Source of the DNA: Sphingobium baderi
GTDB lineage: Bacteria > Pseudomonadota > Alphaproteobacteria > Sphingomonadales > Sphingomonadaceae
Length of the DNA: 64,000 nt
Direction of reading: 5' to 3'
Assembly (NCBI RefSeq): GCF_001456115.1
Contig: NZ_CP013264.1
Span: 914,001 to 978,000 of the forward strand
Numbering within the stretch: position 1 is the stretch's first letter; the number at the start of each line of letters is the position of its first letter. The position numbers and the translations under genes were made by a program. This document shows, piece after piece, positions 8,762 to 18,038 of this stretch. The notes beneath the pieces are model-generated. The model ran no database searches and was not told the origin of the DNA. It worked only from the letters and a program-made list of their open reading frames with translations.

Positions 8762-9247
8762 ATGCTTCGGTATGACAAGCAGGCTTGCACTGTCTCAATC
8801 GATCTCGATGTCCACATGCCGCTGGGACTTCGCGTACACTACGGTGAACGCGATGCAGCGATCCGGATGTTGATGAAGCGCTCTGCCGGAGCTTTCTTAA
8901 AGTCGAGCCTGAGCTGCGTTTTTGATCCGGCTTCACGAAAGGTTGCTGAAGCTCTCGCCGACGACATACGCGAACGCCTTTTCCGGATAGCGCACAAGCC
9001 CATCAGCCAACGGCAAGTGGAGAATATTCTCGGCATCACATCCCGCGAGCGGATACGGTGGGCCAAAGACGGACGCTTGCCGCGATCGGGGGTCTCCAGG
9101 ATCAGAAAAGGCACAACCGAGATCTCGCTCTGGACTTATCCATGCGATGCGATCGAGCATCTGGCAGCCCACCCGGCAGAGATACGTCGGTGGCGCGAAG
9201 AAGATACAGCAACGACATCAATTGGCTTGGCTCCCATTTTCGGTTAG
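8762..9247 (+). CDS. Hypothetical protein with HTH-like segment
   Basis: The 161-residue product is not recognised. Residues 80-110 (ISQRQVENILGITSRERIRW then AKDGRLPRSG) look like an excisionase/MerR-like winged helix, followed by a tail rich in E, R and W. No membrane segment or signal is visible. It lies 25 bp after the NiCoT gene and directly before the second cobalamin riboswitch, so it may belong to the first riboswitch operon. A role as regulator or DNA-binding accessory factor is possible but unproven. Confidence 0.6.
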   Translation: MLRYDKQACTVSIDLDVHMPLGLRVHYGERDAAIRMLMKRSAGAFLKSSLSCVFDPASRKVAEALADDIRERLFRIAHKPISQRQVENILGITSRERIRWAKDGRLPRSGVSRIRKGTTEISLWTYPCDAIEHLAAHPAEIRRWREEDTATTSIGLAPIFG

Positions 9248-9290
9248 GGCGGGCGGCGAAGGGTCGGTTGATTCCGCCCTTCGATGATCG

Positions 9291-9489
9291 CGCCGGTGTC
9301 CCGAAAGGGACTTAATCGGGAATGCGGTGAGGAAGCTTGCTTCCAAATCCGCGGCTGTCCCTGCAACTGTAAGCGGATAGCGCGATGCACATGCTCCTGA
9401 ATGCAGGAGCGGCCACTGGACAGCGTATGCACGCAGTCTGGGAAGGCGTGCATCAAGCTGTGACCCGCGAGCCAGGAGACCTGCCGGCG
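9291..9489 (+). promoter_or_regulatory. Cobalamin riboswitch 2
   Basis: This is a second aptamer, nearly identical to the first. P1 pairs CGCCGG (9291-9296) with CCGGCG (9484-9489). AATCGGGAA, the CCGCGGCTGTCCC/GCAACTGTAAGCGG core, GCCACTG, GGGAAGGCG and GCGAGCCAGGAGACCTGCC are all present. The downstream pair GTCGCTC (9495-9501)/GAGCGAC (9546-9552) is conserved too. It precedes cobW and so probably controls the whole biosynthetic cluster. Confidence 0.95.
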
Positions 9490-9685
9490 CACCGGTCGCT
9501 CTTGCCTGATCCAGGGGATGGTCACGGCACGGTAACTCTCCGTCTGAGCGACGAAGCTGTGCGGCTGGGGCTGCACGGGTTGCGTGGTCACGGGCGCCTT
9601 GTCGCGCCCGCCCGTCGTCGCGCTCCGACCGGATATGTCCGGCAAGCCCCCGCTTTTCTCGCTCCGGCGCGCGGGGAAGTTGACT
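9490..9685 (+). promoter_or_regulatory. Leader and expression platform before cobW
   Basis: About 195 untranslated bases lie between riboswitch 2 and cobW. The first 65 closely match the corresponding leader after riboswitch 1, including TCCAGGGGATGG and CGTCTGAGCGACGAA. The remainder is GC-rich and shows no gene. No clear U-tract terminator is visible, so control may be translational or Rho-dependent. Confidence 0.5.
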
Positions 9686-10738
9686 GTGTCCGACCTGTCC
9701 AAGTCCGATGTTTCCAAGGTGCCGGTCACCATCGTTACCGGCTTTCTGGGCGCGGGGAAAACCACGCTCATCAGCCACTTGATCCGCAATGCGGGCCGCC
9801 GCAGGTTGGCGGTGGTGGTCAACGAATTCGGCACGCTGGGCGTGGATGGCGACATTCTCCAAGCCTGCGCCATTCCCGATTGCCCGGCTGAAAACATCAT
9901 CGAACTGGCCAATGGCTGCATCTGCTGCACCGTGGCGGACGATTTCATTCCCACTGTCGAAAAGCTGCTCGCGCTCGATCCGCGCCCGGATCACATCCTG
10001 ATCGAGACATCGGGCCTGGCGCTCCCCAAGCCGCTGCTCAAGGCGTTCGACTGGCCGGCGATCCGCAGCCGGATCACCGTCGATGGCGTGCTGGCCCTGG
10101 CCGATGCCGAGGCTGTCGCTGCCGGTCGGTTTGCACCCGACGTAGCCGCGCTGGATGCGCAGCGCGCCGCCGATCCGAGCGTCGATCATGAGACACCGCT
10201 GTCGGAGGTGTTCGAGGATCAACTGGCCTGCGCCGACATGGTTTTGCTCACCAAGGTCGATCTGGCCGGACCCGAAGGCGTGGCTGCCGCGCGCGCCGTA
10301 ATCCTACGAGAAGCGCCGCGTCCGGTGCCGGTGATCGAACTCACCGAAGGCGTGGTCGATCCGCGTGTGATCCTGGGCCTCGGAGCCGCCGCCGAGGACG
10401 ATATCGCCGCGCGCCCCTCGCACCACGACGGCGAAGACGAGCATGAGCACGAGGATTTCAACAGCACGGTGATCGCGCTCAGTGAGATCGCCGATCCGGC
10501 CGACCTCGTGGACCGGATCGAAACGCTGGCGCGCGATCACCGGATCCTGCGGGTGAAGGGCTATGCCGCCGTGACCGGCAAGCCGATGCGCCTGCTGGTG
10601 CAGGCCGTGGGTGCGCGGGTGCGTCATCACTACGATCGCCCGTGGCGGCCGGACGAGCCGCGTCGCACCACGCTGGTCGCCATCGCCGAGCATGACGCTA
10701 TTGATCATGGCGTCCTGCGCGCGGTGCTGGAAGGCTGA
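9686..10738 (+). CDS. cobW: CobW-family GTPase
   Basis: The 350-residue G3E GTPase has Walker A GFLGAGKTT (19-27) and the metal-binding CxCC motif in NGCICCTV (C78, C80, C81). It also has a TKVD guanine-specificity motif, a His/Asp/Glu-rich loop (SHHDGEDEHEHED) typical of metal-handling members, and a CobW C-terminal domain. CobW is the cobalt metallochaperone thought to deliver Co(II) to cobaltochelatase. I chose the GTG at 9686, preceded by GGGGAAG; an ATG at 9635 would add 17 residues without a good ribosome site. It is first in the riboswitch-2 operon, directly before cobN. Confidence 0.92.
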   Translation: MSDLSKSDVSKVPVTIVTGFLGAGKTTLISHLIRNAGRRRLAVVVNEFGTLGVDGDILQACAIPDCPAENIIELANGCICCTVADDFIPTVEKLLALDPRPDHILIETSGLALPKPLLKAFDWPAIRSRITVDGVLALADAEAVAAGRFAPDVAALDAQRAADPSVDHETPLSEVFEDQLACADMVLLTKVDLAGPEGVAAARAVILREAPRPVPVIELTEGVVDPRVILGLGAAAEDDIAARPSHHDGEDEHEHEDFNSTVIALSEIADPADLVDRIETLARDHRILRVKGYAAVTGKPMRLLVQAVGARVRHHYDRPWRPDEPRRTTLVAIAEHDAIDHGVLRAVLEG

Positions 10739-10747
10739 ACGCCGCCG

Positions 10748-13700
10748 ATGCACGTCATCTTCCGCGAAACCCATGGGATGGAGGAAACTGCCGTCCCGCA
10801 GGATCTGGGGCAGCAGCCTGCGGATCTGGTGGTGCTGTCCTTTTCGGACAGCGACCTGGGAGCATTCGCGGCCGCATGGCACGGCGCGCGCGCAGTCAAT
10901 GAAGATGTACCCTCGCTCAGGCTCGCCAATCTGTCGGCGCTCATGCATCCCTTGTCGGTCGATACTTATGTCGAGCGCACGCTGTCCGGCGCCAAGGCGA
11001 TCCTGATCCGGCTGATCGGCGGCATGCCTTATTGGAGCTACGGACTGCAGCAGGTCGAGGCGTTGGCCCGCGAGCATCGGATCGCGCTGGCCGTCCTGCC
11101 TGGAGACGGTCGGCCCGACGAACGCCTGGATGCGGTATCGACCTTGCCCGTGCCTGTCCTGCGAGAGCTTGCGCGGCTGTGCGATACCGGCGGCGAGCGA
11201 GCGGCACGGGCGGCGCTGGTCGAACTGGCGCGGGCCGCGCGGCTGGTCGATTTGCCCGCGTCGGCCAGCGAAGCATTGCCGGAAGCGGGCGGCTGGCATC
11301 CCGAACATGGCGTCGTCTGCCCGGAAGCCTTCGCGCGCGATTCGGGCCGGCCCCTCGTATTGCTGGTATTCTATCGCTCCTACCTGGCGGCCCACGATCT
11401 GGACCCCTTCGCCGCCCTTCACGCCGCGTTCGAGCAGCGGGGGTTCGACACATTGTCGATTTTCGTCCCGTCGCTGAAGGCGCCTCTGGTGCGCGGCCAG
11501 GTCGATCATTGGGTCCGTGCCCTTGCTCCGGTCGCCATCATCAACGCCACCGCCTTCTCTGCCCGCGGCGATGGGATCGACACGCCGCTCGACGGCGCGG
11601 GCGTGCCCGTGTTCCAACTGGCGCTCGCCACATCGGGCCGCGCCGCCTGGGCAGGCGCAGCGCGTGGGCTGTCGCCCGCCGATCTCGCGATGCATGTCGT
11701 GTTGCCCGAACTGGATGGCCGCGTCTTTGCCGGTGTCGCCAGTTTCAAGGAAGCGGGGACGCGCGATCCCGCGCTGGAATTTTCCCGCAGCCTCCATCGC
11801 GCCGATCCGCAGCGGATCGAGGCGATCGTCGCCCGCGTGGCCGGCTGGACCGCGCTGGCCCGAAAGCCTCTTGGCGATCGGCGCGTGGCGCTTGCCCTCT
11901 CCACATATCCCGGCAAGGCCTACCAGATGGCCCATGCCGTGGGGCTGGACACTTTTGCCTCCACCGAGGCGATCCTGGCCGACCTTGCGCAGGCGGGATA
12001 CCAGGTGCTTCCCCGCGCGGATTTGCCGACAGCGCTCCAGTGCGAGCACTTGCGCTGGCCTCTAGCCGACTATCGTAGGGCGCTGGCTGCCTTGCCCGAG
12101 GGGCTGCGCGCCGATCTTGCCGCTGCCTGGGGCGATCCGGAAAGCGATCCGGCGGTGTGGGACGGCGCATTCTGCTTTCCCGCGGTCGCGGCCGGCAAGG
12201 CCATCGTCGCCTTGCAGCCCGAGCGGGGTATCAGCGCCAGCCGCGCGGAGGATTATCACGACCTCTCGCGCTGTCCGCGCCATGCTTATGTCGCCTTCTA
12301 CCTGTGGCTGCGCGAACAGGGCGTGGACGCATTGGTCCATATCGGCGCGCACGGCACGCTGGAGTGGCTGCCCGGCAAGGCGGTCGCCCTGTCGGATGCG
12401 TGCTGGCCGGAGGCGCTCGTGGGCGCCATGCCGGTGATCTACCCCTTCATCGTCAATGACCCGGGCGAGGCGGCGCAGGCCAAGCGCCGCATCGGCGCGG
12501 TCACCATCGGTCACGTCCCGCCACCCCTGACGCAGACCGGCAGCGGTGCGGGCCTTACCCGCATCGAGGCGCTGCTCGATGAATTTTCCAATGCCGATGG
12601 GCTGGATCCGGCCCGCCGCGACCGGCTCCAGGATGCCATTCGCGAGGAAGCGCGCGCGCTGGGCCTGGAGGCCGAGCTGGGCTTGGATAGCGCGACCACA
12701 TTGGTCGAGGCGATCACGCGCATCGACCGCTTCGTCTGCGATGTGAAGGCCAGCCAGTTCGGCGACGGGCTGCATGTCTTTGGCCGGACTGAGCATGGCG
12801 CGGCGGAACGGGCCGGGTTGCTGGCGGCGCTGGACGGGAGGCGCGTGGCGCCCGGTCCTTCCGGTTCACCCTATCGCGGGCGCAGCGATGTGCTGCCGAC
12901 GGGGCGTAACCTCTACACGATCGACCCGCGCGCGGTGCCGACCCGTGCCGCCTATGCGCAAGGGGTTTGCCTGGCGGAGGAACTGATCCGGCGGCACTTG
13001 CAGGATCATGGCGACTATCCGCGCGGGCTGCTGGTCGATCTCTGGGGCTCGGCAACGATGCGCACGGCGGGAGAGGAATTTGCCATGGCGCTGCACCTGC
13101 TGGGCGCCAAACCGCTGTGGGACATGGCGTCCGAACGGGTGATAGGGATCGAGATCCTGCCGCTCGCCCTGCTGGACCGACCGCGCATTGACGTAACTCT
13201 GCGCGTTTCCGGACTGTTCCGCGACGCCTTTCCGACCTTGCCGGCGCTGTTCGGGCAGGCGGTGCGGGCGCTAGGCGCGCGGGACGAACCGGCGGACTGG
13301 AATCCCTTCGCGGGCAAGCCCGTGGCCCCGCGCGTCTATGGCCCACGACCTGGCCGCTACGGCCTGGGAATGGGCGATACGGCCGAAGTCTATACCGACG
13401 ATGCCCGGCGCGCTGCCGGAGAAGCATGGCTGGCGGCATCGGACCATGCGCTGGACACGATCTGCGATCCGGCCGGCGCCCCTGCCGACTCCGACGCAGA
13501 CACTGGGGGCCTGCGCCAGCGTGTGGTGGCGGCCGATGCCTTCGTCCATCTTCAGGACCTGCCCGAAACCGATCTGCTGCTGGCCGCCGACTATGCCGCG
13601 CACGAGGCGGGCTTTGCCGCCGCCAAGATGCTCGCGGGCGGCACGGCGGCGCTCTATCACCTCGACAATCGCGATCCGGTCAGTCCTGTGGCTCGCACCC

Positions 13701-14053
13701 TTGCCGAAGAGATTGCCCGCGTCGTTCGCGCCCGCGCCGCGCATCCAGGCTGGGTTGCCGGCATGATGCGCCACGGCTTTCGCGGGGCTGCCGAACTGGC
13801 GGCCACGCTCGATCATATGGGCATGTTCGCGCATCTATCGGACAGCGTGCCCGCGCACCTGTTCGACCTCTATCATGATGCCACGCTGGGCCAGCCGGAG
13901 GTCTGCGCGTTTCTTGAACGCGAGAACCCCGGCGCGCTGGCGGCGATGGAAAGCCGCTTCGCCGCGCTTCACGCCGCCGGGTTGTGGCGGACGCGGCGCA
14001 ATTCGATCCTCGCCGGACTGCCGATTTCCTCCGGCCCGAAAGACGGGGCATGA
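10748..14053 (+). CDS. cobN: Cobaltochelatase subunit CobN
   Basis: The 1101-residue magnesium-chelatase H-type large subunit inserts Co(II) into hydrogenobyrinic acid a,c-diamide in an ATP-dependent reaction with CobS and CobT. The segments LALSTYPGKAYQMAHAVGL, VHIGAHGTLEWLPGKAVALS, YPFIVNDPGEAAQAKRRIGA and LVDLWGSATMRTAGEE are diagnostic of the CobN/BchH family. It is somewhat shorter than the P. denitrificans protein of about 1275 residues. It starts 9 bp after cobW, and its stop overlaps the cobG start (ATGA). The AAA+ partners CobS and CobT are not in this window. Confidence 0.95.
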   Translation: MHVIFRETHGMEETAVPQDLGQQPADLVVLSFSDSDLGAFAAAWHGARAVNEDVPSLRLANLSALMHPLSVDTYVERTLSGAKAILIRLIGGMPYWSYGLQQVEALAREHRIALAVLPGDGRPDERLDAVSTLPVPVLRELARLCDTGGERAARAALVELARAARLVDLPASASEALPEAGGWHPEHGVVCPEAFARDSGRPLVLLVFYRSYLAAHDLDPFAALHAAFEQRGFDTLSIFVPSLKAPLVRGQVDHWVRALAPVAIINATAFSARGDGIDTPLDGAGVPVFQLALATSGRAAWAGAARGLSPADLAMHVVLPELDGRVFAGVASFKEAGTRDPALEFSRSLHRADPQRIEAIVARVAGWTALARKPLGDRRVALALSTYPGKAYQMAHAVGLDTFASTEAILADLAQAGYQVLPRADLPTALQCEHLRWPLADYRRALAALPEGLRADLAAAWGDPESDPAVWDGAFCFPAVAAGKAIVALQPERGISASRAEDYHDLSRCPRHAYVAFYLWLREQGVDALVHIGAHGTLEWLPGKAVALSDACWPEALVGAMPVIYPFIVNDPGEAAQAKRRIGAVTIGHVPPPLTQTGSGAGLTRIEALLDEFSNADGLDPARRDRLQDAIREEARALGLEAELGLDSATTLVEAITRIDRFVCDVKASQFGDGLHVFGRTEHGAAERAGLLAALDGRRVAPGPSGSPYRGRSDVLPTGRNLYTIDPRAVPTRAAYAQGVCLAEELIRRHLQDHGDYPRGLLVDLWGSATMRTAGEEFAMALHLLGAKPLWDMASERVIGIEILPLALLDRPRIDVTLRVSGLFRDAFPTLPALFGQAVRALGARDEPADWNPFAGKPVAPRVYGPRPGRYGLGMGDTAEVYTDDARRAAGEAWLAASDHALDTICDPAGAPADSDADTGGLRQRVVAADAFVHLQDLPETDLLLAADYAAHEAGFAAAKMLAGGTAALYHLDNRDPVSPVARTLAEEIARVVRARAAHPGWVAGMMRHGFRGAAELAATLDHMGMFAHLSDSVPAHLFDLYHDATLGQPEVCAFLERENPGALAAMESRFAALHAAGLWRTRRNSILAGLPISSGPKDGA

Positions 14054-15180
14054 GCGATTTTGCAGTCCAGGGTTGGTGTCCCGATGCATGGCACCCGATG
14101 ATGGCGGGCGATGGCCTGTTGGTTCGGGTGAAGCCACGGCTTGGCCGCCTGACGCGCGAGCAGGTGCTGGGCCTGTGCGATGCCGCCATGACGCATGGCA
14201 ATGGGCTGATCGACATGACCCGCCGCGCCAATCTCCAGATCCGCGGGGTGCGTGAAGCCGGCTGGCAGGCGGTGCTGGACCGGCTGCTGGCCCTGAACCT
14301 GGTGGACGCCGATCCCGCCATCGAAAAGCGACGCAACATTCTGGTCGCTCCGGACTGGCGGACCGGGGACGACAGCCACCGCATCGCCAGCGAATTGCAG
14401 GAACGGTTGGGTGAACTGCCGGGTCTGTCTAGTAAGGTCGGATTTGTCATCGATGCGGGGCAGGCCAGGGCCCTTTGCGGCGAGGCGGGCGATTTCCGTA
14501 TCGAGCGCGGCGAAAAAGGTAACCTCATCCTGCGCGCTGACGGTCGCCCTGCCGGCGTTGCCGTCGCACCGGGCAAGGAAGCGGATGCGCTGATCGCGCT
14601 CGCCAACTGGTTCGGCGAAAGCGGCGGCGCAGATGCCGGACGCATGGTTCGGCACCAGGCTGTCCTGCCGGATTGGGCCGAGGGCGATATTCTGCCCGCG
14701 CCGCCCATTGCCCGCATCCCGCCAGGCCGGCACGATTTGGGTTCGGCCTATGGCCTGCCGTTCGGCCGGGTGAAGGCACGGTTTCTGGCCGGGATGATGG
14801 AAACGCCGCCAGCCGGGGCTATACGGCTCACACCCTGGCGCGTGCTGCTCCTCGAGGGCGCGCCTGCTGCGCGCCGCGAAGGTCTGCTCTGCGATCCTGC
14901 CGATCCGCTGCTGCGGGCAGAGGCTTGTCCCGGCGCACCTTATTGCCCCCAGGCTACGGTCGAAACCCGCGACCTTGCCTGGCGCCTTGCCCCGCATGTC
15001 GAGGGACGGCTGCATGTCTCCGGCTGCGCCAAGGGCTGCGCCCACCCGCGCGCCGCCGATGTCACGCTGACCGGCCGGGAAGGCCTGTTCGATCTGTGCC
15101 GGAATGCCCCCGCTGGCGGGCCTTCGCTTCGTTCTGCCCTCGGCCCGGCCGAGATACTTGCCCATTTCGGAGCTGCCTGA
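14050..15180 (+). CDS. cobG: Precorrin-3B synthase CobG
   Basis: The 376-residue nitrite/sulfite-reductase-like enzyme is the O2-dependent monooxygenase that turns precorrin-3A into precorrin-3B, the hallmark of the aerobic pathway. Two ferredoxin-like halves are visible; the first carries DMTRRANLQIRGV. The cluster/sirohaem-type cysteines are in EACPGAPYCPQATVETRDLA and HVSGCAKGCAHPRAADVTLTG, in line with a 4Fe-4S centre. The start overlaps the cobN stop by four bases, and the stop overlaps cobH. Confidence 0.94.
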   Translation: MSDFAVQGWCPDAWHPMMAGDGLLVRVKPRLGRLTREQVLGLCDAAMTHGNGLIDMTRRANLQIRGVREAGWQAVLDRLLALNLVDADPAIEKRRNILVAPDWRTGDDSHRIASELQERLGELPGLSSKVGFVIDAGQARALCGEAGDFRIERGEKGNLILRADGRPAGVAVAPGKEADALIALANWFGESGGADAGRMVRHQAVLPDWAEGDILPAPPIARIPPGRHDLGSAYGLPFGRVKARFLAGMMETPPAGAIRLTPWRVLLLEGAPAARREGLLCDPADPLLRAEACPGAPYCPQATVETRDLAWRLAPHVEGRLHVSGCAKGCAHPRAADVTLTGREGLFDLCRNAPAGGPSLRSALGPAEILAHFGAA

Positions 15181-15809
15181 TGCCCCATGTTTATGAAACC
15201 GATGGTGCGGCAATCTATCGCCAGTCCTTTGCCACGATCCGCGCCGAGGCCGATCTTGCGAACTTTTCGCTCGATGAGGAGCCGGTGGCGGTCCGCATGA
15301 TCCACGCCGCCGGGATGGTGGACCTGGCGGCGCATATCCGCTTCTCGCCCGGTTTCGCAGGCGCGGCGCGTGCGGCGCTCGCCGATGGCGCTCCGATCCT
15401 CTGCGATGCCCGGATGGTGTCGGAAGGGATCACGCGCGCGCGTCTGCCCGCCGCCAATCCGATTATCTGCACCCTGGGCGATACCCAAGTGCCGGCCATG
15501 GCGCGGACGATGGGCAACACCCGTTCCGCCGCCGCGCTGGAACTGTGGCGGCCGCATCTGGCGGGCGCGGTGGTGGCTATCGGCAATGCGCCGACCGCTC
15601 TTTTCCATCTGCTCGATATGCTGGAAGATCCCGATTGTCCGCACCCGGCGGCGATCATCGGCTGTCCGGTGGGCTTCGTCGGTGCGGCCGAATCCAAAGC
15701 CGCGCTGTGGGCTGCGCCGCCTGCGCCTTGCTGTATCGTCGAGGGTCGCCTTGGCGGCAGCGCGATCACGGTCGCCGCGATCAACGCTTTGGCGAGCCGC
15801 GCCGAATGA
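15180..15809 (+). CDS. cobH: Precorrin-8X methylmutase CobH
   Basis: The 209-residue enzyme moves the C11 methyl group to C12, giving hydrogenobyrinic acid. Family features include VRMIHAAGMVDLA with the catalytic His, the segment ILCDARMVSEGITRARLP, IGNAPTALFHLLDML, and GCPVGFVGAAESKAAL near the C-terminus. Full length for the family. The start codon overlaps the cobG stop by one base (TGATG arrangement), and the stop overlaps cobI. Confidence 0.96.
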   Translation: MPHVYETDGAAIYRQSFATIRAEADLANFSLDEEPVAVRMIHAAGMVDLAAHIRFSPGFAGAARAALADGAPILCDARMVSEGITRARLPAANPIICTLGDTQVPAMARTMGNTRSAAALELWRPHLAGAVVAIGNAPTALFHLLDMLEDPDCPHPAAIIGCPVGFVGAAESKAALWAAPPAPCCIVEGRLGGSAITVAAINALASRAE

Positions 15810-16543
15810 GCACGGTCATGTCTTGCGGAACGATTCATGGCGTTGGTCTGGGCCCCGGCGCGCCCGATCTGCTGAGCGTGCGCGCCGACCGGCTGGTGCG
15901 CGGCGCCCGTCATGTCGCCTATTTCCGCAAGGTGGGGCGCCCGGGGCAGGCCCGGCGCATTGCCGAAGGAATGCTGCGCGCCGACGCGATCGAAATCCCG
16001 ATGGAATACCCGGTGACGACCGAGATCCCGGTATCCGATCCGCGTTACAACGCCTGTCTGTCCGCCTTTTACGCCGAATGCACGGAGCGATTGGCCGAGC
16101 TGGCGCAGGCCGGCGAGGATGTCGTCGTCCTATGTGAAGGCGATCCGTTCTTCTACGGCTCGTTCATGCATCTTCATGCCCGTTTGGCGGGCATGGTCCC
16201 GGTGGCGGTGGTGCCGGGCATCACCGGCATGGCCGGAGCCTGGAACGCGACGGGTGTCCCCATTACCTGGGGCGACGACGTGCTGACGGTGGCGATGGCT
16301 ACCCTTCCCGAGGAGGAACTGGCCCGGCGCATCCGTGACACCGATGCGCTGGTGGTTATGAAGATCGGCCGCAACCTGCCCAAACTGCGCCGCGCAGTGG
16401 CGACGGCAGGACGCGAGGACGCGGCCTGGCTGGTCGAACATGCCGCCATGCCCGGCCAGCGTGTCACCCGGCTCGTCGAAGCGACAAGCGTCACGCCTTA
16501 TTTCTCGATCCTGCTGATCCATGGCCAGGGCCGCCGGCCATGA
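15806..16543 (+). CDS. cobI: Precorrin-2 C20-methyltransferase CobI
   Basis: The 245-residue SAM-dependent tetrapyrrole methylase of the CobA/CbiL fold has the N-terminal [16 protein letters not shown] loop, VVLCEGDPFFYGSFMHL and VVPGITGMAGAWNATGVPI, the last forming the SAM and substrate sites. C20 methylation makes precorrin-3A. The start is the ATG overlapping the cobH stop (ATGA); the stop overlaps cobJ by four bases. Confidence 0.95.
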   Translation: MSTVMSCGTIHGVGLGPGAPDLLSVRADRLVRGARHVAYFRKVGRPGQARRIAEGMLRADAIEIPMEYPVTTEIPVSDPRYNACLSAFYAECTERLAELAQAGEDVVVLCEGDPFFYGSFMHLHARLAGMVPVAVVPGITGMAGAWNATGVPITWGDDVLTVAMATLPEEELARRIRDTDALVVMKIGRNLPKLRRAVATAGREDAAWLVEHAAMPGQRVTRLVEATSVTPYFSILLIHGQGRRP

Positions 16544-17301
16544 GCGGCTGGATTGCCATCGCCGGTCTGGGGCCGGGGGACGAGGCACTGGTCACGCCCG
16601 AAGTCACCACCGCTCTGGCCGGGGCGAGCGATGTCATCGGATATATCCCCTATGTCGCCCGTGTTGCTCCGCGCGAGGGGCTGACGCTTCACCCGTCTGA
16701 CAACCGCGTGGAACTGGACCGGGCGGCCCATGCGCTCGAACTGGCGGCGCGGGGGCGGCACGTGGTCGTGGTGTCCTCCGGCGATCCTGGCGTTTTCGCG
16801 ATGGCGGCAGCCGTCTTCGAGGCACTGGAGGCCGGTCCGACCAATTGGCGCGATATCGACATCCGGGTGCTGCCCGGCATTACCGCCATGCTGGCGGCCA
16901 GCGCCCGGGCGGGGGCGCCGCTGGGGCACGATTTCTGCGCCATCAATTTGTCGGACAACCTCAAGCCCTGGTCCCTGATCGAAAAGCGGTTGCGACTGGC
17001 GGCGGAGGCCGATTTCGCCATGGCTTTCTACAACCCGAGGTCGAAAGCGCGGCCGGAGGGTTTCGCGCGGGTGCTGGACCTGCTGCGCGGGGTGTGCGGC
17101 GATGATCGCCCGGTCCTGTTCGCGCGCGCCGTGTCGACGCCGGAAGAGCAATTGCGGATCGTGCCGTTGGGCCAGGCCACTGCCGACATGGCCGACATGC
17201 GCACCATGGTCATCGTCGGATCGAGCCTGACCCGCGTGATCGAACGGGCGATCGGCCCGATCCTCTATACGCCGCGTTCAGCGTCCGGGCCGGCATCGTG
17301 A
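16540..17301 (+). CDS. cobJ: Precorrin-3B C17-methyltransferase CobJ
   Basis: The 253-residue methylase of the tetrapyrrole family performs the ring-contracting C17 methylation to precorrin-4. Motifs are IAGLGPGDEALVTPEV, GYIPYVARV, VVVSSGDPGVFAMAAAVFE, VLPGITAMLAASARAGAPLG, HDFCAINLSDNLKPW and FYNPRSKARP, all characteristic of CobJ/CbiH. Its 3' end overlaps the 3' end of cobK, which lies on the opposite strand, by 37 bp. Confidence 0.95.
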   Translation: MSGWIAIAGLGPGDEALVTPEVTTALAGASDVIGYIPYVARVAPREGLTLHPSDNRVELDRAAHALELAARGRHVVVVSSGDPGVFAMAAAVFEALEAGPTNWRDIDIRVLPGITAMLAASARAGAPLGHDFCAINLSDNLKPWSLIEKRLRLAAEADFAMAFYNPRSKARPEGFARVLDLLRGVCGDDRPVLFARAVSTPEEQLRIVPLGQATADMADMRTMVIVGSSLTRVIERAIGPILYTPRSASGPAS

Positions 17302-18038
17302 CCGAGTCCATGGACCAACCATGCGAGGACATCCTCAGGGCGAGAGACCTCTGTCCGGTCTGGAATGGCGGGGCGATCTATCATCAGCACCGGCAAGCCG
17401 AGTTGTCGCGCGGCGAGCACTTTGGCTTCGGCCCCCTGACCGCCGGAGTTCTTGCACACCACCAGGTCGATGGCATGGCGCTGCATCAGGTTGCTGTCCC
17501 CTACGACCGTGAAGGGACCGCGATCGACGATCAGGCTATGATGGGGAAGAGCGGGCGGGCGTTCCGGAGTGTCCACGAAGCGCAACAGATAATGGTGCTG
17601 CGGCTGGGCAGCGAACATTTCCACATGCATCCGCCCCAGCGCCAGCATGATGCGGCGGGCCGGCCCGTTCAGCGCCGCCACCGCGCCGTCGATGTCCGGA
17701 ACATGCATCCAACTGTCACCGGTGACCGGCTCCCAGGCCGGACGGGTCAGCGCGACATGGGCGACGCCGGCCAGCCGGGCCGCATCCACGGCATGAACGC
17801 TCATCGTCGCGGCGAAGGGGTGTGTCGCGTCAACCAGATGGGTCACGCGATGGCGGCGCAGATAATCGGCCAGCCCCGTAACGCCGCCGAAGCCTCCGAC
17901 ACGCACCGGCACCGGCTGCGCGCGGGGAGTCTCCGTGCGGCCCGCATAGCTGAGCGTCGCCGCGACGCCCTGTGCCGCGAGCAGGCGGGCGAGGGCGCTC
18001 GCCTCGGTCGTGCCGCCCAGCAGGAGGACATTCGGCAT
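17265..18038 (-). CDS. cobK: Precorrin-6A reductase CobK (opposite strand)
   Basis: The 257-residue NADPH-dependent enzyme reduces precorrin-6A to precorrin-6B. It has an N-terminal LLLGGTTEASALARLLAAQG nucleotide loop, VDATHPFAATMSVHAVDAA, and VVCKNSGGQGAEAKVLAAR near the C-terminus, all diagnostic. It is the only cluster gene on the minus strand. Its ATG and the cobL ATG share the palindrome CATG (18036-18039), and its tail overlaps cobJ by 37 bp. GGGGAG about ten bases before the start may be its ribosome site. Any promoter would have to lie inside cobL. Confidence 0.94.
   Translation of the reverse strand: MPNVLLLGGTTEASALARLLAAQGVAATLSYAGRTETPRAQPVPVRVGGFGGVTGLADYLRRHRVTHLVDATHPFAATMSVHAVDAARLAGVAHVALTRPAWEPVTGDSWMHVPDIDGAVAALNGPARRIMLALGRMHVEMFAAQPQHHYLLRFVDTPERPPALPHHSLIVDRGPFTVVGDSNLMQRHAIDLVVCKNSGGQGAEAKVLAARQLGLPVLMIDRPAIPDRTEVSRPEDVLAWLVHGLGHDAGPDAERGV

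Noticed and set aside
10304..12049. Minus-strand open frame of 581 codons across cobW/cobN
   Set aside because: Its composition mirrors the coding strand and it spans two real genes; no motif.
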